From assembly GCA_900551325.1 (NCBI GenBank), contig URVM01000001.1, positions 401,161 through 465,160 of the forward strand: a DNA stretch of 64,000 bases. The letters run 5' to 3'. Of the stretch, positions 18,914-27,260 are shown piece after piece. The notes below the pieces were generated by a model that was not told the DNA's origin, did not search any database, and saw nothing but the letters and a program-made list of their open reading frames with translations. Source of the DNA: an uncultured Eubacteriales bacterium. Its GTDB lineage: Bacteria > Bacillota > Clostridia > Lachnospirales > Cellulosilyticaceae. The stretch's first letter is position 1. Each line of letters starts with the position of its first letter. The translations under genes and the position numbers were made by a program.

Positions 18914-19513
18914 TTATAAAATACGATAAAATAAATTAATAAGAACAGGAACCATCATAGAACAGATGACTCCATTAATAACCGCCATTACTACTACTTC
19001 TTCACTTGTGTATTTAATCAGTACAGGTAAGGTTGTATCTTCGCTAGTAGCTGCTGCAGGAGCAATAGCAGTATAATAATTAAAATACTTTGCTACTAAA
19101 GGAATAAGCATAAAAGATAGCACTTCTCTAAATAAATTTGCTAAAAAAGCTATAGTCCCCATATCGGCACCTGCTAAGTCGGTTAAAAGTACACCTGATA
19201 ATGTGTACCACCCAAGTCCTGAAGTAATGGCTACACTTACATTAAGAGGCATATTGGCTATTTTACCACATACTATTCCTCCAAGTACAGAACCTATTAT
19301 AATACCTATAGGAATAAGCAAGATCTTTACGTGATGCTCTTTAATCTTATGAATAACTTGTTTATTGCCCCCAACACTTATTCCTACTGAGAACATTAAT
19401 ACACCTAATGCTATATCAGAAAAGTTTTCAAAAAACTGTATGTATTCCCCATCTAATCCATACTTCCCACAAAGGACACCTAGTACTAAACTAATAATAA
19501 TTCCTTTAATCAT
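18914..19513 (-). CDS. LysO-family (DUF340) transporter, C-terminal part
   Basis: 199 residues, six predicted membrane segments. Motifs SGLGWYTLSGVLLTDLAGADMGTIAFLANLFRE match the conserved C-terminal half of LysO/YbjE, the lysine exporter of E. coli. The first ATG overlaps the last codons of the upstream 91-residue gene by eight bases. Together the two proteins rebuild one LysO of about 290 residues. Both parts keep good starts, so this looks like a stable two-gene form and not a frameshift. Confidence 0.8.
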   Translation of the reverse strand: MIKGIIISLVLGVLCGKYGLDGEYIQFFENFSDIALGVLMFSVGISVGGNKQVIHKIKEHHVKILLIPIGIIIGSVLGGIVCGKIANMPLNVSVAITSGLGWYTLSGVLLTDLAGADMGTIAFLANLFREVLSFMLIPLVAKYFNYYTAIAPAAATSEDTTLPVLIKYTSEEVVVMAVINGVICSMMVPVLINLFYRIL

Positions 19514-19781
19514 CCTTTTTCTCCTTCATAAATAACTTAGTCAATATAAACACAAGAATTACTGATAATATAATAGGAACAATGGCAAATAATAATCCCT
19601 TTAACCCCATCCCAAATATCTTATCCATTAACCTCTCATTACTTCCTAGGGTAATTCCCATGCAAAAAATAAGTGTAATAATACTTATCACTTGTACTTT
19701 ACTATTATGCACTTGCCATTTATCAGGAAATAGATAAGTGCCTATAACTACACCCACACACATAATCAATAAAATATTCAT
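19506..19781 (-). CDS. LysO-family (DUF340) transporter, N-terminal part
   Basis: 91 residues, three hydrophobic segments, corresponding to the N-terminal third of LysO. Motifs include GTYLFPDKWQ and FCMGITLGSNERLMDKI. It is preceded by GAGGAGAAA at good spacing. It overlaps the 199-residue partner by eight bases, implying coupled translation. Export of lysine or a related compound is inferred from the family. Confidence 0.75.
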   Translation of the reverse strand: MNILLIMCVGVVIGTYLFPDKWQVHNSKVQVISIITLIFCMGITLGSNERLMDKIFGMGLKGLLFAIVPIILSVILVFILTKLFMKEKKDD

Positions 19782-19804
19782 TTTTTTCTCCTCTACTCAT
19801 ATTT

Positions 19805-19832
19805 AAAGCGTGAAGTCTATGCACTTCACGCT
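19805..19832 (-). terminator. Hairpin between the HD-domain gene and the LysO genes
   Basis: AAGCGTGAAG pairs with CTTCACGCT. Only TTTAAAT follows on the minus strand, so read-through into the lysO-eutH genes is possible. Confidence 0.55.
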
Positions 19833-19842
19833 AACCTAAGCT

Positions 19843-21075
19843 TTATTTAATAAATACTTCATAACGGTTTATAGCATCTTGTTGAGCTACCTCTCTAATA
19901 TCAACTAGATGTGCATAATTGTTTTTAAGCAATCTTACAATATTGTTAAACTGTTTGTCATCTTCTATTATTGTTTCTAGTATATTAAATACCTTCTCTT
20001 TTTCCATAGATGGCCTATAAGGTCTTTCTTCAGTTATAGCTGTAAACACATCTGCAACTTTCATAATTTTACAGCCTTCACTCATAGCGTCACCTTTAAT
20101 TCCAAAAGGGTACCCTGTACCGTCTATCTTTTCATGATGATAAGAAGCCCATTCCTTTACTTGCCCTATACCATCAATATGACTAAGTATTTGATAAGTA
20201 TAATATGTATGCATTTTCATAAGACTATATTCTTCTTGTGTTAATTTTGATGGCTTTTCAATAATTTCTATAGGAACAGCCAACTTTCCTATATCATGTA
20301 CATATCCAGCAAAACGCATAAGTACACAATCGTAATCATTATATTTTAACAGCCTTGCCAGTTCACTTGCCACTGCCGCTATTCCACTAGAATGGGTAGC
20401 AGTAAATCTAGACCTAAAGTCAATGATCTGTGAAAAAAACAAACCTAGCTGAATCATTACTTCTTCTGTCAAAACCATTTTTTTATAGTATTCACTTTTG
20501 GGTAGTAGTATAACATCATTTACAATGTCTAACCAGAAAGCCTCTATTTTGCTTAAATTTTTAAGCGCCTCTACCACTTGTGGCTTAAACATTTTCCCTG
20601 ATTCATCATATATTTGTCTGGCTATATCCTCTTTTTGAAGTAATATATTCTCGTTCTTCTTAACTAAAGTATCTAACCTGTCTGCTAAATATAAGATACA
20701 TCCCCCTATAGTTTCTTTATCTCTACTCATCTGATCCCATCTAGTATGGTGATATCTAACAGATTCAGCAGCCCCTTTAAAAGGTTCAAATAAACTTAAT
20801 AACCTATAACCTTTTTCAGCATGCTCACTTCCACTATCTGCTTTAAAATTAAAAACCTCTATTCTATCACCTACTGAAAGTGCACCTATATCATGCATAA
20901 GGCCTGCAAACACTATTTCATCTTGTTCTCTTAAAGATAACCCAAGTTCCTCTGCAATCCTACTAGCAATATATGCCACTCTTCTATGATGTCCTGATAG
21001 TTGATTGTCTACTAAATCTGATATTTTCCCCACCGAGTGTGCAATATTAAAAAGAGATATATCATATACTCCCAT
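19843..21075 (-). CDS. Tandem HD-domain protein with C-terminal HD-GYP (probable cyclic-di-GMP phosphodiesterase)
   Basis: 410 residues, no membrane segment. The N-terminal HD domain (about 28-150) starts at HRRVAYIASRIAEEL and has LMHDIGAL but no GYP motif. The C-terminal domain (about 226-390) is a full HD-GYP: YVHDIGKL, KMHTYYTYQIL, YHHEKIDGTGYPFG and KVADVFTAITEERPYR. HD-GYP enzymes break down cyclic di-GMP or related dinucleotides. The first domain may be degenerate or have another nucleotide target. The ATG start gives a compact N-terminus. It may be co-transcribed with the lysO-eutH genes. Confidence 0.85.
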   Translation of the reverse strand: MGVYDISLFNIAHSVGKISDLVDNQLSGHHRRVAYIASRIAEELGLSLREQDEIVFAGLMHDIGALSVGDRIEVFNFKADSGSEHAEKGYRLLSLFEPFKGAAESVRYHHTRWDQMSRDKETIGGCILYLADRLDTLVKKNENILLQKEDIARQIYDESGKMFKPQVVEALKNLSKIEAFWLDIVNDVILLPKSEYYKKMVLTEEVMIQLGLFFSQIIDFRSRFTATHSSGIAAVASELARLLKYNDYDCVLMRFAGYVHDIGKLAVPIEIIEKPSKLTQEEYSLMKMHTYYTYQILSHIDGIGQVKEWASYHHEKIDGTGYPFGIKGDAMSEGCKIMKVADVFTAITEERPYRPSMEKEKVFNILETIIEDDKQFNNIVRLLKNNYAHLVDIREVAQQDAINRYEVFIK

Positions 21076-21281
21076 GTTATTCTTCTCCAGTAAATTATCT
21101 AGTGTTTTTAAGTATAATTATAATCAACAGTATATCATTTATTATCTTTCAATAAAATACTATTAATTATAAAACTTATATTGTATTTAACATATACTTT
21201 TTTTCATTATAACATTTTATCTCTCTTTTATCTACTTATGTAACCACACATTTCAAATATGTTACAATTTATAAATTTGTA

Positions 21282-21309
21282 TTTACTTTTCTCAAAAATA
21301 GACTATACT
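21282..21309 (+). promoter_or_regulatory. Candidate promoter of the 36-residue ORF
   Basis: TTTACT (21282-21287), 16 bases, TATACT (21304-21309), about 30 bases ahead of the AAGGAGG ribosome site. Confidence 0.45.
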
Positions 21310-21345
21310 AATAAAGTATAAAAAATAAAAAAGGAGGTAAAGAAC

Positions 21346-21456
21346 ATGATCAAATTAAGAGTTAATACAACAATTGCTACAACTACTAATAACAAAAATA
21401 CATCATCACTCCCATCAGTTCTGCCTCTAAATGAAAAAGGTATGCTATCCTTTTAA
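21346..21456 (+). CDS. 36-residue orphan small protein, Thr/Asn/Ser-rich
   Basis: ATG at 21346 follows a near-perfect AAGGAGGT ribosome site, and the frame ends with TAA at 21456, just before an intrinsic terminator. Candidate promoter, ribosome site, ORF and terminator together argue for a real small gene. The peptide starts MIKLRVNTTIATTTNNKN and ends EKGMLSF. It has no hydrophobic stretch and no Cys. I do not recognise it; a signalling or precursor peptide is possible but unsupported. Confidence 0.55.
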   Translation: MIKLRVNTTIATTTNNKNTSSLPSVLPLNEKGMLSF

Positions 21457-21476
21457 CTTATTATAAGACATTTTGA

Positions 21477-21500
21477 GCGCGACTGTTGTCGCGCTTTTTT
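21477..21500 (+). terminator. Terminator of the 36-residue ORF
   Basis: GCGCGAC (21477-21483), loop TGTT, GTCGCGC (21488-21494), then six T. A textbook GC-rich terminator in an AT-rich region. Confidence 0.9.
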
Positions 21501-21569
21501 GCGTTCAAAAGTTAATGATTTCATTTAGAGTTTACAAACTGAGAGGGGGATTTATCGGGAGGAAGAATT

Positions 21570-21722
21570 TTGAAACTAACATTTATTTCATGGATTATTA
21601 AACGTATTAAACATACTATCAGTACACATCATATGCAAGTAGATTACAATTATAGTATACCTGAACATCAAAGACATCCTATAGATTATCAATTAATAAT
21701 AGATAGACAACATTTATTCTAA
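21570..21722 (+). CDS. 50-residue orphan small protein with amphipathic N-terminus
   Basis: TTG start at 21570 after CGGGAGGAAG; stop TAA at 21722, directly ahead of a strong bidirectional terminator. Residues 1-17 (MKLTFISWIIKRIKHTI) would form a basic amphipathic helix. The remainder is polar, His/Tyr/Gln-rich, and ends HLF. It could be a membrane-associating peptide. I cannot name a family. The gene lies between the terminator of the 36-residue ORF and the convergent UDG-like gene. Confidence 0.45.
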   Translation: MKLTFISWIIKRIKHTISTHHMQVDYNYSIPEHQRHPIDYQLIIDRQHLF

Positions 21723-21723
21723 T

Positions 21724-21778
21724 AATAAGGGAATGTTATAAAGCTAACTCAAGTTAGAATTTATAACATTCCCTTATT
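21724..21778. terminator. Bidirectional terminator overlapping the 3' end of the UDG-like gene
   Basis: Arms AATAAGGGAATGTTATAAA (21724-21742) and its exact complement (21760-21778), with an inner CTAAC/GTTAG stem. The stop codon and last codons of the UDG-like gene at 21761 lie inside the right arm. Confidence 0.9.
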
Positions 21779-22501
21779 TTTGTGAAGCTTATTTAACATT
21801 TGTTCTTTATTATTTGCAAACTGCTCATGTCTATGGGCATTTGCTCCTGAAGGGTGTGGAAAGCCTAGTAAACATTGCTCTTCTTTTAACTGTCCCGCTT
21901 CAATTAGTTTAATCAAAACTTCTTCTACACTTTTCCCTAAAGGGATAAAAAGAGCGTCTTGTAATACTTCAATTTGAGGATAAAAGTGCACCTCCACAAA
22001 CTCCATTAAACATTCATTCTTAAGTAAAGGTGGTTGATGTCCAGTATAGTTTTTTCCCTTTACAAAGGTTGCATAAGGAATTAATGATGTAGTATGCAGT
22101 AGGTCATCTCTTTTCCCAAATAATTCTGCGGAATCCTCTAATCCATACTTTTTATGAAGTTCAAGCTCATTTAACATACCAATAATGTTTTTCCTTAGAC
22201 TTCCCTCAAACCTAGCTTCTCTTTTGCAAATATAAGGTATCTCTTTTAAAGGAATACCTTCCTCTAGACACATTCTAGCTGCTATTAGAGACTTGTTCAT
22301 CTGATTGAACCCAGGCGTGATACCTATAATAAATACTTTTGCTTTAGCATTCATATATTCATTATGAGTACAATAGTACAAGCTTATATCCTTTTCCTCT
22401 TTGATTAAAAGCTCTGGTATCAAAATTTCTTCCTTTGTATAGCTTTTCTTTACTGGCAGCGTCCCAATCACTTCTATATACTGCTCTAAAGATTTTATCA
22501 T
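21761..22501 (-). CDS. Uracil-DNA glycosylase superfamily protein
   Basis: 246 residues. Two UDG-fold motifs are seen: FIIGITPGFNQM (like the GxxPG water-activating loop) and LLGFPHPSGANAHR (like the HPSxxN loop). No Fe-S cysteines of family 4/5 UDGs are evident, so it belongs to a divergent branch. Removal of uracil or another damaged base is inferred only from the fold. It is 12 bases downstream of the siroheme-reductase-like gene, probably in one transcript. The ATG at 22501 is preceded by AAAGGAGAACAATA. Confidence 0.75.
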   Translation of the reverse strand: MIKSLEQYIEVIGTLPVKKSYTKEEILIPELLIKEEKDISLYYCTHNEYMNAKAKVFIIGITPGFNQMNKSLIAARMCLEEGIPLKEIPYICKREARFEGSLRKNIIGMLNELELHKKYGLEDSAELFGKRDDLLHTTSLIPYATFVKGKNYTGHQPPLLKNECLMEFVEVHFYPQIEVLQDALFIPLGKSVEEVLIKLIEAGQLKEEQCLLGFPHPSGANAHRHEQFANNKEQMLNKLHKNKGML

Positions 22502-22513
22502 TATTGTTCTCCT

Positions 22514-23356
22514 TTAAGCAAAGATACTATTTTCCACTACTTCAAGCCCTATTCTCTCAATAACCTGAGCAAAACGTTCTCCACTTTCTGCATGGTTTTC
22601 ATAGAAATCTAGTACTCTTTGTGTCACTTCAAATATTTCTTCTTCCTTTATCTTCTTTTTACAAGGTGTAGCCAGCCTTGATACTCTTCCTAGTCTCCCT
22701 CCTAAGAATACTAAGAATTCCACTTCCTCACCATTTAATGCATCTACTGGACAAGCCGGTATACATTTACCACATCTTGAACATTTTTCATAGTCCAAGC
22801 TTAGTTTCCCTTCACTTAGCATAAATGCATGATCTGGACATACTTTTACACATTTTTGACAGTGAATACATTTATCTTCTTCTAAATTAATTTTTTTTAC
22901 TGCTAAAAATGCTAAATCATTGCCTTGAGCTTTTCCATAACTATTAGGACATCCTAATACACTTATTTTAAATTTCCCAGGTAATGGGCGTGCAAAGAAT
23001 TTCTCATCCATTTCTCTTGTTAATCTATTTGTATCTACTAATCCATGCTTACAAACTGTACCTTTACATGTTAAGATAGCACGTACTGTAGGACCACCAC
23101 CACCTATTTTAAGCCCTTTATCTTTACAAAAGGCTAATACTTCATCTAAATCTTTCTCTTTTATATAAGGTATTTCTAAAGTTAAGCGACTGGTAAGGCC
23201 TAACTCTCCATTTCCATACTTACTTGCAATTTGTGATAAATAAGTCATTTCTTCTGCTGTAAAATATCCTGCTCTACTTAAAAAACGTAATACAAAGTAT
23301 CCATCTTGCTTTTGCGCGATAATACCTTTTGCTTTAAGTACATTTAAATCTGTCAT
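22514..23356 (-). CDS. Nitrite/sulfite reductase-like protein with two [4Fe-4S] ferredoxin motifs; one siroheme-cluster Cys replaced
   Basis: 280 residues, compact. Residues 1-150 are the sulfite/nitrite reductase ferredoxin-like and catalytic segment: GLTSRLTLEIP, CKGTVC (Cys 97 and 102) and GCPNSYGKAQGND (Cys 136). The usual motif ends CPNSC; here the fourth Cys, the one bridging cluster and siroheme, is Tyr 140. Residues about 160-210 hold two CxxCxxCxxxCP ferredoxin motifs (CIHCQKCVKVCP and CSRCGKCIPACP). It resembles dissimilatory or assimilatory AsrC-like subunits. Catalysis with siroheme is doubtful because of the Tyr; electron transfer is plausible. Confidence 0.8.
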   Translation of the reverse strand: MTDLNVLKAKGIIAQKQDGYFVLRFLSRAGYFTAEEMTYLSQIASKYGNGELGLTSRLTLEIPYIKEKDLDEVLAFCKDKGLKIGGGGPTVRAILTCKGTVCKHGLVDTNRLTREMDEKFFARPLPGKFKISVLGCPNSYGKAQGNDLAFLAVKKINLEEDKCIHCQKCVKVCPDHAFMLSEGKLSLDYEKCSRCGKCIPACPVDALNGEEVEFLVFLGGRLGRVSRLATPCKKKIKEEEIFEVTQRVLDFYENHAESGERFAQVIERIGLEVVENSIFA

Positions 23357-23561
23357 ATTATCAGGCCTTTCCTAGCAAATTTACTGTGTCCTATATTATA
23401 CGCCTACTCATTTATCTTTGCAATGTTTCTCACTTTTATCTGAAGTATTTTATTCATGTAATTATTGGTAAGCTATTTATATTAAGAATATACACTAATC
23501 CATATGTTAATCTATTATTCTCCTTAATAATTAAAAGATTAATACTTCTAAATTTATAAAA
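23357..23561. other. Intergenic spacer with no recognisable gene
   Basis: AT-rich region upstream of the reductase-like gene. It should contain that gene's promoter, but no convincing -35/-10 pair was identified. Confidence 0.4.
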
Positions 23562-23625
23562 TAAAAAATCTATAAAACTGAAGTATTACCTCTCATTAGA
23601 TACAGAGTACTTTTGTTTTATAGAT
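23562..23625 (-). terminator. Terminator of the nucleoside ABC transporter operon
   Basis: Outer arms ATCTATAAAAC (23568-23578) and GTTTTATAGAT (23615-23625) pair, with further pairing of AGTATTAC and AGTACT inside. TTTTTT follows on the minus strand. Confidence 0.7.
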
Positions 23626-23677
23626 CTTTTTATACCCAACTAAGCTAATATCTTAGTTAAGCTATTATTAAATTAAT

Positions 23678-24607
23678 TTAACGGTCTTCTCTAAAATATA
23701 CTTGCCCTAAGGCTTTAGGTCCTTTACTTCTTCCACCTGTTCGAATAGAACCTACTACTAAAAATATAATAGTCATAAGATATGGAAGCATATCTACAAA
23801 ATATTGATTGATTTGAATACCCGCTGCTTGAAGCCTTAATCCTAATATATCTAGTGCACCAAATAAAATAGCACCAAAAATAGCCTTAACAGGATGCCAT
23901 CCTATAAATATAATAAGGGCAACAGCTATCCACCCTTTTCCAGCTGTAATGTTTTGTTGCCAAGCTGGTACATATACTAAAGATAAGAAAGCTCCACTAA
24001 GTCCACATAGCATACCTCCAATAACAATGTTTATATATTTATAAACTGCTACTGGAATACCTGCTGCATCTGCTGCTGCTGGATTTTCTCCTATCATGCG
24101 TGCATTAAGACCTATCTTTGTTACACTGTAGTAAGCCATCAAAGCTGCTGCTAATATATATCCTATATATACAAGTACACTTTGATTAAAAAGAGGATTA
24201 CCAATTAGAGGAATCTTTGAAAGACCTGGAATTGCCATAGGTGCAAAGAAATTCTTAACTGTCTCTGGTACAACTTGCCCTACTACTGATTGCCCCATAA
24301 AGTTAGCAAATCCTGTTCCAAAGATAGTAAGTGCTAAACCAGTAACAATTTGATTTGCACGAAGAGAAACAGTAAGTAGTGCATAAACAAGAGCACCTAT
24401 GCCTCCTGCTAACATGGCTACACCTAGAGCAAGATAAGGATTTTCAGTACGTAGACTTGCTATAAATCCTGTAACAGCCCCCATAATCATCATACCTTCT
24501 ACACCAAGGTTAAGATGACCAACTTTTTCATTCATCATCCCACCAAGTGTAGCAAGAAGTAATGGTAAACCCGCTATAACTGCTGCTGATAAAAAAGATT
24601 CTACCAT
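23678..24607 (-). CDS. ABC transporter permease, BMP/nucleoside type (NupQ/YufQ-like)
   Basis: 309 residues with eight to nine membrane segments. GGMMNEKVGHLNLGVEGMMIMGAVTGF is the typical start of the second permease in BMP-type importers. SLRANQIVTGLALTIFGTG and the C-terminal charged tail SIRTGGRSKGPKALG also match. It forms the channel together with the permease encoded directly upstream; the two genes abut (stop at 24608, start at 24607). Purine or other nucleosides are the probable substrates from the family. Confidence 0.9.
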   Translation of the reverse strand: MVESFLSAAVIAGLPLLLATLGGMMNEKVGHLNLGVEGMMIMGAVTGFIASLRTENPYLALGVAMLAGGIGALVYALLTVSLRANQIVTGLALTIFGTGFANFMGQSVVGQVVPETVKNFFAPMAIPGLSKIPLIGNPLFNQSVLVYIGYILAAALMAYYSVTKIGLNARMIGENPAAADAAGIPVAVYKYINIVIGGMLCGLSGAFLSLVYVPAWQQNITAGKGWIAVALIIFIGWHPVKAIFGAILFGALDILGLRLQAAGIQINQYFVDMLPYLMTIIFLVVGSIRTGGRSKGPKALGQVYFREDR

Positions 24608-25693
24608 TTATGCCACCTCAACTTTACCTACTTGTTTTTTAGCTGATCTTTCAAATCTAACTTTATAATGCACAAAGAACTGTCCACCTAATACACAAAA
24701 TAAAACAATACCTTGAATAACTTCTGCTGCTGCTTGTGGAATTTGATAAACAGTCTGTATATAACTTGCTCCTTGATTTAGGATAGCAAATAAAAGTGAT
24801 ACAATAAGCATCCATGGCGTCTTAAGATTAGAAAGCCACGCAATAATAATAGCTGTATTTCCTACTCCTGCAGTAAGCTCCATAGTAAGTGTGTTATTTA
24901 CAGCTGAAGCTTGAATCATACCTGTTAACCCACATATTGCCCCACTTAACATCATGGCAATAAGAATAATCTTTCTTACATTCATCCCTGCATAACGTGC
25001 TGTATTTTCACTCTCTCCTAAAACTTGAATCTCATATCCTGTCTTAGTGTGATAGATGAAATAATAAATTGCTACAACCAAAACAAGTGCAATAATCCAT
25101 CCAATGTGTACGCCAAATACTTTTGGTAATATTGCATTATCTGTAAAGTTAGCAATCTTAGGAAATCCCATAGCTGCTGGGTCTTTCCACGGACCATATT
25201 GTAAAAAGACAATCCACTTAAGAGCAATATAGTTCATCATTAAAGTTACAATGGTTTCATTTGTATTAAACTTAGCTTTAAGAATGGCTGGAATAAGTGC
25301 CCATACACCTCCTCCAATTGCACCTAAAAGCATCATAGTTGGAATTAATATAATAGCTGGTAAATCCTTAAAATAAAGTGCTGCAAAAGTAGCAAAACAC
25401 CCACCCATTAAAATTTGTCCTTCTGCACCAATGTTCCAAAACTTCATTCTAAAAGCAATACCTACACCTACAGATGTAATAACAAGTGGAATAGCTGTAA
25501 TAATTGTCTGCCTTATCCTATGTGGTGTACCTATACAACCTTCTATCATAGAATAATAAACTTGAAAAGGATTATGACCCATTATGGCAATTAATAAACT
25601 TGTAAGAACCATAGCAACAAATAAAGCAATCATTGTACATAAGACTTTTTGCTTACTTGTTGTATGTAATTGTTTAGTTACTTTAACTTGCAT
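24608..25693 (-). CDS. ABC transporter permease, BMP/nucleoside type (NupP/YufP-like)
   Basis: 361 residues with eight to ten membrane segments after a short cytoplasmic N-terminus. The motif GIAFRMKFWNIGAEGQILMGG is the hallmark of the first permease of BMP importers. AKFNTNETIVTLMMNYIA is also conserved. The gene overlaps the 3' end of the ATPase gene by 11 bases and abuts the second permease gene, showing one transcriptional and translational unit. Confidence 0.9.
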   Translation of the reverse strand: MQVKVTKQLHTTSKQKVLCTMIALFVAMVLTSLLIAIMGHNPFQVYYSMIEGCIGTPHRIRQTIITAIPLVITSVGVGIAFRMKFWNIGAEGQILMGGCFATFAALYFKDLPAIILIPTMMLLGAIGGGVWALIPAILKAKFNTNETIVTLMMNYIALKWIVFLQYGPWKDPAAMGFPKIANFTDNAILPKVFGVHIGWIIALVLVVAIYYFIYHTKTGYEIQVLGESENTARYAGMNVRKIILIAMMLSGAICGLTGMIQASAVNNTLTMELTAGVGNTAIIIAWLSNLKTPWMLIVSLLFAILNQGASYIQTVYQIPQAAAEVIQGIVLFCVLGGQFFVHYKVRFERSAKKQVGKVEVA

Positions 25694-27245
25694 AATTAAT
25701 CTCCTTTTCCTCTCCGATTTCTAGATCTTCCTTATGTCCACTCATCATCATTCCAAGCTCTTCTTTTGTAGTCTTTTCTGCCTTTACAATACCTGTTACC
25801 CTTCCATCACACATAACCATTATACGATCACATAATTGTAGGAGTACGTCTAAATCTTCTCCAATAAAAAGAACACCTACCCCTTTTGACTTTTGCTCAT
25901 TTAATAAGTCATAAATTTGATGCGTAGCACCTACATCTAGACCTCTTACAGCATAAGCTGTAATAATGACCTCTGGACTTGCCTCTATTTCACGTCCTAA
26001 TAAAACCTTTTGTATATTCCCTCCTGATAGCATTTTTACAGGATGGAATATGCTAGGTGTTTTTACCTCAAGTTTTTCTACTAAAGCTTTTGCTTTATCT
26101 TTAACACCATTTTTCTTTAAGAAAAAACCTTTTTGTGTATGATATTCTTTAAGTAATAGGTTATCTACAATATCCATAGAACCAACAAGGCCCATACCAA
26201 GTCTATCCTCTGGGATAAAGCTCATACTAATACCACGTTTAAAAATCTTACGTGGTGCTTCCCCTGTAATATCTTCTCCTTTATAAAGAATGTTGCCTGA
26301 TTGTAATTTATAAAGTCCTACAAGGGCTTCACAAAGTTCTTTTTGTCCACTTCCTGCAACACCAGCTACACCTAATATTTCACCACTTCGAATAGCTAAT
26401 GATACATTATCTAGTACATTAATACCTTCTTTATTTTTAGCAAATAAATTTTTTGCTTCATAAATAGTCTTTTTATCTTTTACCTTTGGTCTTGAAATAC
26501 TTAATTCTGTTTTAGAACCAACCATAAGTTCTGTTAAATGTCTTGGATTTGTTTCCTTAATCTTAAGTGTTTCTATTGTTGTACCTTTTCTAAGTACTGT
26601 TACACAATCACATAGTGCCATGACCTCGTGTAACTTATGGGTAATAATAACTACCGCACACCCTTCCTTTTTCATACGTCTTACTATATCAAAAAGTACT
26701 TCTACCTCTTGTGGTGTTAAAACAGCAGTTGGTTCATCTAAAATTAAAATATCACAGCCTCTATAAATAACTTTTATAATTTCTAGCATTTGTTTTTCAC
26801 TTACAGACATATCACATACTCTTTTATTAAGATCAATGATAAGATTGTATTTCTCACAAAGTGCTTTAACTTTTGCTTCTTCTTTAGAACCTACTGTAAA
26901 GCGACTATTGTTGGTTCCTGCAATAATATTTTCCCTAGCTGTAAAATCATCTACTAATTTGAAATGTTGATGAACCATACCAATTCCATATCCAATAGCA
27001 TCTTTAGGTGAGGCAAAATGTACTTTTTCCCCACGTACAAAAATAGAACCGCTATCAGGAGTATAAATTCCTGATAGCATATTCATAAGTGTACTTTTAC
27101 CTGCGCCGTTTTCTCCTAAAAGTGCATGAATCTCGCCTTTACGTAAAGTAAGGTCAACATTACTATTTGCTACAACCATGCCAAATTGTTTGGTTATCTT
27201 CTCTAACTTTACTACTACTGATTCATTCATAAACAACGCTCCCAT
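25683..27245 (-). CDS. ABC transporter ATP-binding protein, duplicated ATPase (NupO/YufO-like)
   Basis: 520 residues with two nucleotide-binding domains. Domain 1 has Walker A GENGAGKST (about 45) and Walker B ILILDEPTAVLTP. Its signature is MSVSEKQMLEI, not the usual LSGGQ. Domain 2 has a degenerate Walker A, GVAGSGQKE (no Lys-Ser/Thr), a signature LSGGNIQKVLLGRE, and VIITAYAVRGLDVGA, in which the canonical Asp-Glu-Pro is replaced. This unequal pair is normal for sugar/nucleoside importers of this type. It powers the two downstream permeases. The first usable ATG may be a few codons inside (MNESVVVK). Confidence 0.9.
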   Translation of the reverse strand: MGALFMNESVVVKLEKITKQFGMVVANSNVDLTLRKGEIHALLGENGAGKSTLMNMLSGIYTPDSGSIFVRGEKVHFASPKDAIGYGIGMVHQHFKLVDDFTARENIIAGTNNSRFTVGSKEEAKVKALCEKYNLIIDLNKRVCDMSVSEKQMLEIIKVIYRGCDILILDEPTAVLTPQEVEVLFDIVRRMKKEGCAVVIITHKLHEVMALCDCVTVLRKGTTIETLKIKETNPRHLTELMVGSKTELSISRPKVKDKKTIYEAKNLFAKNKEGINVLDNVSLAIRSGEILGVAGVAGSGQKELCEALVGLYKLQSGNILYKGEDITGEAPRKIFKRGISMSFIPEDRLGMGLVGSMDIVDNLLLKEYHTQKGFFLKKNGVKDKAKALVEKLEVKTPSIFHPVKMLSGGNIQKVLLGREIEASPEVIITAYAVRGLDVGATHQIYDLLNEQKSKGVGVLFIGEDLDVLLQLCDRIMVMCDGRVTGIVKAEKTTKEELGMMMSGHKEDLEIGEEKEINYAS

Positions 27246-27260
27246 ATCTTTAAACTTTTA

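Noticed and set aside
18914..19781. LysO pseudogene broken by a frameshift
   Set aside because: Both halves have plausible starts and intact motifs, and the eight-base overlap fits coupled translation of a two-gene form.
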